From contig NZ_CP065410.1 in assembly GCF_020544405.1 (NCBI RefSeq), positions 2,108,001 through 2,172,000 on the forward strand: a stretch of DNA of 64,000 nt, given 5' to 3'. Every line of letters begins with the position of its first letter. Position 1 is the first letter of the stretch. The notes beneath the pieces are model-generated. The model saw only the letters and a list, made by a program, of their open reading frames with translations, ran no database searches and was not told the DNA's origin. Below, one piece after another: positions 19,601 to 25,132 of the stretch. Source of the stretch: Pseudomonas sp. IAC-BECa141. GTDB taxonomy: Bacteria > Pseudomonadota > Gammaproteobacteria > Pseudomonadales > Pseudomonadaceae. Made by a program: the position numbers and the translations under genes.

Positions 19601-21278
19601 CCTGCCGATCTCGCCGAACGGCAAACTGGACCGCAAGGCGCTGCCCGAGCCTGAGTTTTGCGCCGATCAATATCAGGCGCCGCGCAACGAGCAGGAAACG
19701 TGGCTGGCCGAGATCTGGGCCGATGTCCTGCAAGTGGAGCAGGTCGGCATCAGCGACAACTTCTTCGAGTTGGGCGGTGATTCGATTCTCAGCCTGCAAG
19801 TGATTTCCCGGGCGCGGAACCATCCGCAACTGAAACTGGACATCAAGCTGCGCGACCTGATGCGCTTCCAGACCATTGGCAACCTGTTCGACCAGCAAGC
19901 GGTCGCGCGCTCGAGCCAGACCGCCGACAGCAGTCATGTAGCGCAGGCGGGGGCGTTTGGTCTGTTGCCGATCCAGGAATGGTTCTTCGCCGAGGGGATG
20001 AGCGAACCGCATCATTTCAACCAGGCGATGATGCTGCGTTCGCGCCAGGCGCTGGATGCCCCGGCGCTGGAGCAGACGCTGCGGTTGATGCTGGCGCAGC
20101 ACGACTCATTGCGGCTGCGCTTCTATCAGGATCAGGGCCGCTGGTTGCAGCACTATCAAACGCTGCAGGACAGCTTGTGCATCGCCGGGCACAACCCGTT
20201 GCTGTGGCAGCGTGAGATCAGCGACATCGAGCAACTCGACGCACTGGTCAATGAAGCCCAGCGCAGCCTCAACCTGCTCGAAGGGCCACTGATGCGCGGC
20301 CTGCTGGTGAATCTGCCGGACGGCGAGGTGCGCTTGCTGTTGGTGGTGCATCACCTGGTGATCGATGCGGTGTCGTGGCGGGTGTTCCTGCAAGACCTGC
20401 AACTCGCGTACGAGGCGTTCAGCCAGGGTCGCGAGCCGCAACTGGCGCAGCGCACCAGCAGCTATCGCGCCTGGGCCGATGGCCTGGCGGCGCAGGTGCC
20501 GGCACTGGTCGGGCAAGAGCTGGATTACTGGCTCGGACAACTGGATCAGCCGGGCAAGGATCTGCCGTGTGACAACCCGCGCGGCAAGAACCTGGTGCGT
20601 TTTCGCGAAGAAACGTTCATGGGGCTCGACGCCACCCGCACCGGGCAACTGCTCAAACAGGCGCCGGCGGTGTACGGCACCCAGATCAACGATCTGCTGC
20701 TGACTGCCCTCGGTCGTGTGCTGTGTCGCTGGAGCGAGGCCGAGTCGGTGCTGGTGCAACTGGAAGGGCACGGTCGTGAGGACCTGGTCGAAGGGCTGGA
20801 TCTGAGCCGCACGCTTGGCTGGTTCACCACCATGTTCCCGGTGCGGCTGGCGCCGTTGGCGGAGCAGGATTTTGGCGCTTCGATCCTGGCGGTCCGCGAG
20901 CAGTTGGCTGCTGTGCCGCAGAAAGGCGTCGGCTACGGCGCGCTGCGCTACATGGCTGATGCGTCGGTGCAACAGCGTCTGGCGGCGTTGCCCCAGGCGC
21001 GGCTGACCTTCAACTATCTGGGGCAGTTCGACCAGACCTTTGACGAGCAGGCGATGTTGATGCCGGCGCACGAGCACATCGGCGATGTCTACAGCCTGGA
21101 TGCCAACCTCGGCAACTGGCTGGAAATTGTCGGTCAGGTGTTCGACGGCAAGCTGTCGATGCGTTGCATGTATAGCACCCGTCGCTTCCGCCCAAGCACC
21201 ATCGAGACCTTGATGCAGCAGTATCAGGCCGAGCTGGAAGCGCTGGTCGAGCATTGCCTGCAACAGTCGGCGGGTTGA
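7656..21278 (+). CDS. Pyoverdine side-chain NRPS, three C-A-T-E modules, no thioesterase
   Basis: This 4540-residue, three-module NRPS starts at an ATG preceded by GAGAGGACC, just after the previous NRPS. Module 1: C (HHIISDGWS near 175), A (near 505-1000, YTSGSTG near 655), T (LGGDS near 1043), E (HHLVVDG near 1220). Module 2: C (HHILLDGWS near 1686), A (YTSGSTG near 2150), T (near 2548), E (HHLVVDG near 2727). Module 3: C (HHILMDGWS near 3191), A (YTSGSTG near 3651), T (near 4042), E (HHLVIDA near 4232, EGHGRE present). Pockets read by hand are D-L-W-N-N-A-L-T-Y (probably Ala), D-G-E-A-C-G-G-V-T and D-G-E-C-C-G-G-V-T. The last two have an acidic residue at the third position, which suits a basic substrate (Lys, Orn or N5-hydroxy-Orn). 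The first C domain resembles LCL types, consistent with accepting L-Thr; the later two follow E domains. The protein ends about 310 residues after the HHLVIDA motif with no TE, which is odd for the NRPS next to fpvA (pvdD in P. aeruginosa ends in TE). Confidence 0.95.
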   Translation: MQQLIESVGALSPEKRKALAILLGKQGINLYGIAPIFRRAEGEPLLLSYAQERQWFLWQMEPDSAAYHIPTALRLRGALDMAVLQRSFDTLIERHESLRTGFARGDQDRAIQLIKAPFALQIEVRELEGEVDEPRLRAAIEAEIARPFDLEQDTLLRVCLLRLAPDDHVLVMVQHHIISDGWSMQVMVGELIELYAGFSQGAPATLAPLPIQYADFAQWQRSWMDAGERERQLSYWVEHLGSDPGVLELPADHPRPLVQSYRGARLDMQLDAALSKDLQDLARREGVTMFMLLLAAFQTLLHRYSGQDDIRIGVPIANRNRAETEGLIGFFVNTQVLRATLDSSMTFSALLAQARQSALGAQAHQDLPFEQLVEALAPERSLSRSPLFQVMFNHQSGARQARQAMQLPGLAVESVNWDSLTAQFDLTLETHESPEGVWASLIYATDLFEAASIERMGRHLQALLKGIVSDAQQRVGELPLLDASERQVLLHDWNPVDAPFASDLCIHQLIARQAAQTPNARAVTFAERHLTYAELEARANPLAHALIERGVGPEVRVGVAMQRSENLLVALLAVLKAGGVYVPLDPDYPADRVAYMLEDSRALCLLTERDVAASLATAAGTDVLLMDNVAEDFAAYPAHAPQTRVSADNLAYVIYTSGSTGKPKGVAIAHRNVLALIDWSQSVYSRDDIQGVLASTSVCFDLSVWELFVTLANGGSLIIARNALELPQLPARDQVRLINTVPSAIAALQRSGEIPPSVRIINLAGEPLKQSLVDTLYAQPTVEHVFDLYGPSEDTTYSTWTRRTAGGQPSIGRPLKHTASYVLDGELQPVPQGVAAELYLAGAGITRGYLARPALTAEKYLPNPFGAPGERFYRTGDLTRYQPDGNLQYVGRIDHQVKVRGFRIELGEIEARLLQQDTVRELAVLAQEGASGQQLVAYIVPSAALGNAEEQARLREVLKTALREHLPEYMVPAHWLFLEKLPLTPNGKLDRKALPKPDAVLEQHTYLAPGNDNERQLCEIWQAVLGLEQVGVTDNFFALGGDSIISIQVVSRARQAGLRITPKDLFQYQTVQGLARVAQRGDAAFGIEQGAVTGSTPLLPFQQRFFELAIPERQRWNQSLLLKPSQAVDADVLEHALQALVAHHDVLRLSFSEGAEGWTATHRAPDNRPLLQQASVQHADEIEAVCDAAQGSLDLQDGPLLRAVLLNVADGSQRLLLAIHHLVVDGVSWRVLLEDLQNACEQLQNGQTVKLPAKTSPFKDWAQRLQTFAGGELQQELTWWAGQLGEAPSDLPCDNPAASLQNRHAVSVETRLNADQTRQLLQQAPAAYRTQINDLLLTALARVICRWTGQASTLIQLEGHGREALFDDIDLSRTVGWFTSLFPVRLTPAMGLADSLKAVKEQLRGVPNKGLGFGALRYLGDEHARQTLAAQPVPRITFNYLGQFDSQFDEAALFVPASESTGREQSSLAPLANWLDINGKVYGGELSLSWSFSHEMFNQATIQRLADDYAQELNALIAHCCEAHNRGVTPSDFPLADLTQAQLDTLITDPPSVDNIYPLSPMQQGMLFHTLYEQGSGDYINQMRVSVEGLDVERFRQAWQAALEAHDILRTRFVWGGAQAQPLQIVERSATLPFTVHDWRGQPDEALDALAEAERNRPFDLNEVPLLRLVVVRTAQDRHELLYTSHHILLDGWSNSQLLGEVLQRYAGQVPAAPIGRYSDYIAWLQRQDSQLSEQFWLERLAQFDEPTRLAQGLADRSTSAEGGTGHYQQWIDATGTLRLSEFARQQKVTLNTLVQAAWLLLLQRYTGQSTVAFGATVSGRPANLPGVEQQVGLFINTLPVIARPEPQLTVSLWLQTVQELNVGLRDFEHTPLADIQRWSGQGSDGLFDNLLVFENYPISEALEQGSSLGLNFGAVDTREQTNFPLTVGVNLGETLSVHYSYAAARFSAQAIVRLHAQLASLLEQFVQSANARLGALTLLSGEEQRRLQDSNRAQPCTDPLLVHQRIAVIAAQQAQREAVRCGDQALTFAELESRANRLAHLLIHEGVGPEVRVGVALPRSPSMLVALLAVLKAGGAYVPLDASYPRERLAYLIEDSGIALLLSDSQLRPRLPLSTGLRALDLDTLPTAEWPDVAPQVEVQPRNLAYVIYTSGSTGQPKGVCVEHGPLAMHCQAIGQRYEMTPDDCELHFMSFAFDGAHERWLTPLTHGSRLLLRDDSLWSPEQTYAAMQQHGVTVAAFPPVYLQQLAEHAEQVGQPPAVRIYCFGGDAVPNDSFERARAALAPQHIINGYGPTETVVTPLIWKAGRGDVCGAAYAPIGTRIGDRSTCVLSADLNALPQGVMGELYLGGTGLARGYLDRPAMTAERFVPDPFGAPGSRLYRSGDLVRERADGVFDYQGRVDNQVKIRGFRIELGEIEARLLELSRVREAVVLAHTGPSGKQLVAYLVPTQPVEEAQLGEWRDSVRDALKESLPAHMVPAHLMVLANLPVTPNGKLDRKALPAPDASLMQNSYVAPRNDMEQRIATIWADVLRLERVSATDNFFELGGDSIISIQVVGRARQAGIQFTPKDLFQHQTVQALAAVAQSGGTVLSIDQGPVSGATPLLPFQQWFFASEIPERHHWNQSLLLKPAMTLHAGTVAQVLQALVAHHDALRLSFIETTEGWTATHRPPEPVQELLWQRTLTDSADIEGICQQAQGSLDLLDGPLLRGVLFDLPDHTQRLMLVVHHLVVDGVSWRILLEDLQTAFSQIQAGREVALPAKTSAFKAWAERLQAHTASLDDEQAFWREHLRGATATLPCERPDGSLENRYAQSVQTRLAPELTRQLLQQAPAAYRTQVNDLLLTALARVISRWNGHASALIQLEGHGREDLFDDIDLSRTLGWFTSVFPVHLTPASGFAESIKQIKEQLRAIPHKGIGFGALRYLGDASAREALAALPVPKITFNYLGQFDSQFDEAALFLPAGESAGSDLGERAPLGNWLSVNGQVYGGELSLSWSFSEQMFDSATVQAVADEYGRELTALIEHCVTPGNHGLTPSDFPLAALGQARLDGLPVPVADIEDIYPLSPMQQGMLFHTLSDDGDDLYVNQLNLSVEGLDIERFRAAWECVVQRHEILRTSFHWQDSQASPVQVVHRQGIVDLQALDTPLDEAQLAEFARQQRVQGFELDRMPLQRTRLIRLDADKYQLIWTSHHILMDGWSSSQLFGEVLQHYATGQIEGESGRYRDFIAWLQQQDSAQLEQFWRGHLQTLVEPTALSQAMHPRHESTEHGHQALYTRWDAQQTALLQQHCRAQGITANTLIQGAWLLLLQRYTGQHSVAFGATVAGRPEGLPNAGNMLGLFINTLPVIQTLDPAQPLNAWLSSLQAYNLDLREHAHAPLADIQRWSGQGGQALFDSIIVFENYPIDQRLEQAPGGLRFGASASHDVTNFPMDLAVHLGEEFSIEYLFLRDRFSVEAVERIRQTMEVLLHSMMRQPTERLGNLQRLAAAQWQALQQWGAEPAAVHRRALLPAMIAAQRPEAIAAECGDEQLSYAQLECRANQLAHHLIAAGAGPEVLIGVALERSLDMLVALLAVFKSGAAYVPLDIDYPADRLAFMIEDSGMRQMISRGAASQRLPLPANLPLLDLDLFDGNQYPDTAPPVQTCDDSLAYLIYTSGSTGLPKGVAVTHGPLSMHCQAIRELYEMDAGTRELHFMSFAFDGAHERWLTTLAFGGTLVLRDHELWTPEQTSHALLNRSIDIACFPPAYLKQVAEYVEASGMAVPKVRIYCLGGDAVPEQTLAQVRRVLQPQFITNGYGPTETVVTPMLWKAPNDEACAAAYAPIGRVVGQRSLWVLDDDLNPLPQDLSGQLYIGGYGVARGYHGRAAITAERFVPDPFGAPGSRLYRSGDLVRLRHDGILDYVGRADHQVKIRGFRIELGEIEACLRAQDGVTDAVVIARDGVSGKQLIGYVVSTDDNAGERLKTLLRAQLPEYMVPLQIMSLARLPISPNGKLDRKALPEPEFCADQYQAPRNEQETWLAEIWADVLQVEQVGISDNFFELGGDSILSLQVISRARNHPQLKLDIKLRDLMRFQTIGNLFDQQAVARSSQTADSSHVAQAGAFGLLPIQEWFFAEGMSEPHHFNQAMMLRSRQALDAPALEQTLRLMLAQHDSLRLRFYQDQGRWLQHYQTLQDSLCIAGHNPLLWQREISDIEQLDALVNEAQRSLNLLEGPLMRGLLVNLPDGEVRLLLVVHHLVIDAVSWRVFLQDLQLAYEAFSQGREPQLAQRTSSYRAWADGLAAQVPALVGQELDYWLGQLDQPGKDLPCDNPRGKNLVRFREETFMGLDATRTGQLLKQAPAVYGTQINDLLLTALGRVLCRWSEAESVLVQLEGHGREDLVEGLDLSRTLGWFTTMFPVRLAPLAEQDFGASILAVREQLAAVPQKGVGYGALRYMADASVQQRLAALPQARLTFNYLGQFDQTFDEQAMLMPAHEHIGDVYSLDANLGNWLEIVGQVFDGKLSMRCMYSTRRFRPSTIETLMQQYQAELEALVEHCLQQSAG

Positions 21279-21300
21279 GCCGGTCTTTAACTTTTTGAGA

Positions 21301-21329
21301 GGGCCGGTGCGCATTGTGCGCATCGGCCC
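21301..21329 (+). other. Strong hairpin between NRPS and esterase genes
   Basis: GGGCCGGTGCGCA pairs with TGCGCATCGGCCC across a TTG loop; the 13-bp stem has one G-T pair. It lies in the 63-base gap after the NRPS stop and ends 12 bases before the preferred ATG of the esterase. No T run follows, so it does not look like a classical intrinsic terminator. It may attenuate or insulate the esterase. Confidence 0.6.
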
Positions 21330-21341
21330 GGGATGGGGTGC

Positions 21342-22289
21342 ATGTCATTGAATTCGGAAGTAGCGGCGTTTCTTGATCTGGTCGAAGACAGTCGGAACGT
21401 TGCGTTTCACCAAGGGACACCCGAGCAGGCCCGGGAGGCGTTCGAGCAGTCCTCGCAACAGATGCGTTGGGAGGTGCCGGATGTCGAAGTGAGTGAGGTG
21501 CGACACCTTGCCCGCGACGGCGCCGAGCTGACCTTGCGGCTGTACCGTCCGTTGCACAAGGACGGTGTCTTGCCGGTGCTGCTGTTTTTGCACGGCGGTG
21601 GTTTCGTCGTCGGCAGCCTCGACTCCCACGACGGTATTTGCCGTGAGTTCTGCGCGCGCACACCGTGTGCGGTGCTGTCGGTGGGTTACCGCCGCGCGCC
21701 GGAACACAAATTCCCGGTGGCGTTGCACGATTGTGCCGATGCCCTGGATTGGCTGCGCGAACAGGCCGGCGAATTCGATCTCGATCTGTCGCGCCTGGTG
21801 TTTGGCGGCGACAGCGTCGGCGCCACGCTGGCGACCGTGCTGGCGCTTGAGGCGCGTGCGCCCGGCGCGCTGAAACCGTGCCTGCAATTGCTCTGCTACC
21901 CGGTGACCGACGCCTCGCAGCGCCGAGAGTCGATGGACTTGCTCGGTGAAGGCTACCTGCTGGAAAGCGAAACGCTGGAATGGTTCTACCAGCACTACGC
22001 CCGCAGCATCGAGGATCGCCGCGACTGGCGCTTCTCGCCACTGCTGAGCCCCGACCTCCAGGGCGCAGCCCCGGCCTACGTGGCGCTGGCCGGTTTCGAT
22101 CCGCTGGTCGATGAAGGCCGCGCCTACGCCGAGCGTCTGGCGGCGGCGGGCGGCTTGCTCGAATGCCGCGAGTTCGGCGGCCACGTGCATGACTTTTTAC
22201 GCATGCGCATGGTCACCGAAGAGGTCGAGGCGATCTATCAGGAACTGGTGAGCGTGCTGCGCACCGTGATGTATCCCGAAACGGTCTGA
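21342..22289 (+). CDS. HSL-family alpha/beta hydrolase (esterase) of the pyoverdine locus
   Basis: This 315-residue cytoplasmic-type hydrolase belongs to the hormone-sensitive-lipase/acetyl-esterase family. It has the oxyanion motif HGGGF near residue 86, the nucleophile elbow GDSVG near 152 (the usual form is GDSAG), a catalytic Asp in AGFDPLVDE near 250 and a His in GHVHDF near 281. It follows the NRPS gene by 63 bases on the same strand, so co-transcription is likely. Its substrate is not known from sequence. Because the upstream NRPS has no thioesterase domain, a role in release or hydrolysis of a pyoverdine intermediate is possible, but that is inference. An alternative ATG lies three codons upstream at 21333. 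I prefer 21342 because a GGGG stretch sits just ahead of it, but the choice is weak. Confidence 0.85.
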   Translation: MSLNSEVAAFLDLVEDSRNVAFHQGTPEQAREAFEQSSQQMRWEVPDVEVSEVRHLARDGAELTLRLYRPLHKDGVLPVLLFLHGGGFVVGSLDSHDGICREFCARTPCAVLSVGYRRAPEHKFPVALHDCADALDWLREQAGEFDLDLSRLVFGGDSVGATLATVLALEARAPGALKPCLQLLCYPVTDASQRRESMDLLGEGYLLESETLEWFYQHYARSIEDRRDWRFSPLLSPDLQGAAPAYVALAGFDPLVDEGRAYAERLAAAGGLLECREFGGHVHDFLRMRMVTEEVEAIYQELVSVLRTVMYPETV

Positions 22290-22343
22290 TCCGCCCTGGC
22301 CTGATGTGCGCTTCATTCCACATCAGGCCTTCAATACCCGTCC

Positions 22344-22368
22344 CTGTGGGAGCGAGCCTGCTCGCGAA
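22344..22368 (+). repeat. REP element (single copy)
   Basis: The sequence begins CTGTGGGAGCGAGCC and ends TGCTCGCGAA. It matches, with one change, the two REP copies at 59473-59547. It lies in the 262-base gap between the convergent esterase and fpvA genes. The rest of that gap shows only the terminator at its right end. Confidence 0.75.
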
Positions 22369-22500
22369 GAGGCCGGTCGTGACGTCCGGTTTCAGGCGCT
22401 TGGCTGTTCCGGTTTGAAACCTTGTCTGCCGTTGGTGTAGTTCGAATTACACCTGGCTTCCTTCCGCATGCTTTGCTGTGTCATTAAACGTTCATCCCAA

Positions 22501-22534
22501 AAAAAAGCGCCCCGGTCAGACCGGGGCGCTTTTT
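22501..22534. terminator. Bidirectional intrinsic terminator between esterase and fpvA
   Basis: AGCGCCCCGGT pairs with ACCGGGGCGCT around a CAG loop, flanked by an A run on the left and a T run on the right. It can therefore end transcription from both sides. The fpvA stop codon is 18 bases to its right. Confidence 0.9.
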
Positions 22535-22551
22535 GTATTGCAGCGGTTAAA

Positions 22552-24978
22552 TCAGAACGTGTACTTGAAGCCGGTCATGATGTTGCGCGGGGCGCCGTAC
22601 ATGCCGTGGTCGCCGGCGTAGCTGAGGTATTCGCGGTCGAATACGTTGTTCAGGTTGACCGAGGCGCTGAGGTTTTTGCTGATGTCGTAGCGTGCCAGCA
22701 GGTTGGTGACGGCGTAGCTGCCTTGCTGGAAGGTATGCAGGTCGGCACCGGTCTTGCTCTGCCAGTTCACGCCGCCGCCGACGGTGACTTTGTCCAGAAT
22801 GCCCGGCAGGCGATAGCTGGTGAAGGTCTTGAGGCTGTGACGGGGCAGGGTGGTGACGATGCGGTTGTCATCGGCATCGGTGCTGACGGCATAGGCGTAA
22901 CCGGCAGACGCTTGCCAGCCTTCGGCCAGTTCGCCATCGAGGGTGAATTCAGCACCTTTGGTGGTGGTGCCCTGTTCGGACTTGTAGGTGTTGCCGCCCG
23001 GGGTGTCGATCCAGATCGCCAGGTTGTCCTGCTCGATCTTGAACAGCGCGAAGCTGGAGTTCAGCTTGCCATCGAAGTGGCTGCCCTTGACGCCGACTTC
23101 GTAGCCGGTGCCTTCCATCGGATCCAGAGGCTTGTTGTTGATGTCGCGAACCCAGGACGATTGCGGGTTGAAGATCTTGGTGTAGCTGGCATACAGCGAC
23201 CAGGTGTCGTTGACGTCGTAGACCACACCCGCGTAAGGAATGTAGACACCGGTTTCCGATTCTTTGGTCTTGGTTTCTGCTGCGCCGTACGGCTTGTCTT
23301 CGGTGTCACGATGCCAGTCGACCACGCGGCTGCCGAGCAGGATGCTCAGGTCATCGGTGGCGCGCAGCCGGGTGGCCAGGTAAGCGGCGTATTGCGTTTC
23401 ATCGACGGTGGATTTGCCGGTGACGTTGAATTCGGGTTTGACCGAGTTACCGTTCCAGTTCAGCAGGTTGTCGATGGCACCGGCCGGGGAATTGGAGTAG
23501 TCGGTTTTCCAGCCACCGTAGCTCGGCACGTTTTCGTAGTAGTTGGACAGGGTCACACCGGCGATCAGCTCGTGCTCGCGTCCCAGCAGGCCGAACGGGC
23601 CGGTCAGGTAGGCGTCGATGTTGTTCTGGCGCGGGGTGCCGGAGAAGCGTACCGGCAGTTGGGTGGTGCCGCTGCCGTCGGGGTTCAGGGTGCCGTTGAC
23701 GTAGTTGAAGACCTCGTCGAATTTGTTTTCGGAGTGAGTCAGTTCGACCTTGCCGCTCCAGCCATTGCCGAACTGTTGTTCGATCGAGGTGAAGAAGCTG
23801 GTTTGTTCGTGGTCGTTGTAAGACCAGGTCTGCGCCGAGTTCAGGGAACGCTTGAGGTTGGTGCGCGAACCGTCGGTGAAGCGCGTCGGCAGGCCCGAAC
23901 GCATTGGCGAATCGACGTCGGTGCGCTGGTAGCTGAAGCCCATGGTCAGCAAGGTGTCTTCGCTCAGGTCGAATTCGGTGATGCCATACATCAGCTGCGA
24001 ATCCTGCTTGTAGCGGTCAATCCAGGACTGTTCGGTCTTGAAGTCGCCGACCAGACGGCCACGGATGTTGCCGGTTTCGGTCAACGGCCCGGAGACATCG
24101 AAACCGGTGCCGTAGCGATCCCAGTTGCCGGCCTCGGCGGTGACGCTGGCCTGAGCCTCGGCGGTCGGGCGCTTGCGGATCAGGTTGATGGTGGCCGAAG
24201 GGCTGCCCAGGCCGCTGATCAGGCCGGTGGCGCCACGCACCACTTCCACCCGGTCGTACATCGCCATGCTCTGGGTGTAGTTGTCCATGCGCTTGACGGT
24301 CGGCACGCCGTCGATTTCGAAGTTCTGGATCTCGAAACCACGGGAGAAGTAGCCGTCGGACTCGGCGCCCTGACCGTCACGCAGCACGATGATGCCCGGA
24401 GTGGCGTCGAGGGTATCGCTGAGGTTGGTCAGGTGCTGGTCGTCCAGGCGCTGACGGGTCATGACGGTCAGTGACTGCGGGGTTTCCTTGGGAGTCAGGT
24501 TAAGGCGCGTCGAACTGCTGGACGAGTACGTGGTGTACAGCCCGGACCCTTCAGTGGTCGAGCCCGGCGCCTTGCCGGAAATCGATACCGCGCCCAGCTC
24601 CAGCGCGTTTCCCGCGTCTGCACCGGTGGCTGGCACCAGCGAAACCGAGTTGCCGGTCAGTTGATAGGTCATGCCGCTCCCCAGCAGCAAGTTGTCCAGC
24701 GCCTGTTTCGGTTCCAGGTGACCGGATACCGCGGTCGAGTTCAGGCCAGCCAGGGATTCCGGGCTGTAGAGAATCTGCAGATTGGCTTGTTGCCCAAGCT
24801 GTTGCAGTGCCCGGGACAGCGGTTGCGCAGGGATGTTGACGTCGACCGGCGTCGCTTGAACCTGGGTGCTGCCCAATAGCATCAGCGTCAGCAGAGCACC
24901 TGACAGCATTGCGCCACGCGGATTGCGGCGGGAGATGGCCTCGGCCAGAGGGGTGCGGGACAACTTTAAGGCTTGCAT
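22552..24978 (-). CDS. fpvA: Ferripyoverdine TonB-dependent receptor with signalling domain
   Basis: This 808-residue outer-membrane receptor imports ferric pyoverdine with TonB energy. An N-terminal signal segment (about residues 22-42) is followed by an STN signalling domain (about 45-115, starting VDVNIPAQPLSRALQQLG), a plug domain (about 160-275, with TPGIIVLRDGQGAESDGYF and VEVVRGATGL) and a 22-strand-type barrel ending in the canonical aromatic residue (KYTF). The STN domain shows that it takes part in cell-surface signalling through an FpvR-type anti-sigma factor to FpvI and PvdS. It lies downstream of pvdE on the same strand but with a 154-base gap holding a Fur-like site, so it probably has its own promoter. 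No TAAAT-N16-CGT box lies upstream, which fits FpvI-dependent transcription. AGGAG lies 13 bases before the ATG, slightly far. Confidence 0.95.
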   Translation of the reverse strand: MQALKLSRTPLAEAISRRNPRGAMLSGALLTLMLLGSTQVQATPVDVNIPAQPLSRALQQLGQQANLQILYSPESLAGLNSTAVSGHLEPKQALDNLLLGSGMTYQLTGNSVSLVPATGADAGNALELGAVSISGKAPGSTTEGSGLYTTYSSSSSTRLNLTPKETPQSLTVMTRQRLDDQHLTNLSDTLDATPGIIVLRDGQGAESDGYFSRGFEIQNFEIDGVPTVKRMDNYTQSMAMYDRVEVVRGATGLISGLGSPSATINLIRKRPTAEAQASVTAEAGNWDRYGTGFDVSGPLTETGNIRGRLVGDFKTEQSWIDRYKQDSQLMYGITEFDLSEDTLLTMGFSYQRTDVDSPMRSGLPTRFTDGSRTNLKRSLNSAQTWSYNDHEQTSFFTSIEQQFGNGWSGKVELTHSENKFDEVFNYVNGTLNPDGSGTTQLPVRFSGTPRQNNIDAYLTGPFGLLGREHELIAGVTLSNYYENVPSYGGWKTDYSNSPAGAIDNLLNWNGNSVKPEFNVTGKSTVDETQYAAYLATRLRATDDLSILLGSRVVDWHRDTEDKPYGAAETKTKESETGVYIPYAGVVYDVNDTWSLYASYTKIFNPQSSWVRDINNKPLDPMEGTGYEVGVKGSHFDGKLNSSFALFKIEQDNLAIWIDTPGGNTYKSEQGTTTKGAEFTLDGELAEGWQASAGYAYAVSTDADDNRIVTTLPRHSLKTFTSYRLPGILDKVTVGGGVNWQSKTGADLHTFQQGSYAVTNLLARYDISKNLSASVNLNNVFDREYLSYAGDHGMYGAPRNIMTGFKYTF

Positions 24979-25018
24979 TTGCTCGGGATGCTCCTGAAGT
25001 GCGAGTGCAGTTTTATTA

Positions 25019-25037
25019 GTTAATGATAATTAGACGC
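25019..25037 (-). promoter_or_regulatory. Candidate Fur box upstream of fpvA
   Basis: The stretch starts GTTAATGATAAT and agrees with the Fur consensus GATAATGATAAT at 11 of 12 positions, then degenerates. It lies about 40 bases upstream of the fpvA start codon. Direct Fur control of fpvA is inferred. Confidence 0.5.
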
Positions 25038-25132
25038 AACACTGCGTAAAAACCGGAAAAAATCCCGCGACCCGTGAAGAACTCTGCTATCGCGCGAAAG
25101 CGGGATCAGCTCATCCCTGAGCGGTTGGCGTA

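Noticed and set aside
22468..24474. A 668-codon plus-strand frame opposite fpvA
   Set aside because: The minus strand encodes a complete TonB-dependent receptor with STN, plug and barrel; the plus-strand product has no family features and crosses the terminator.
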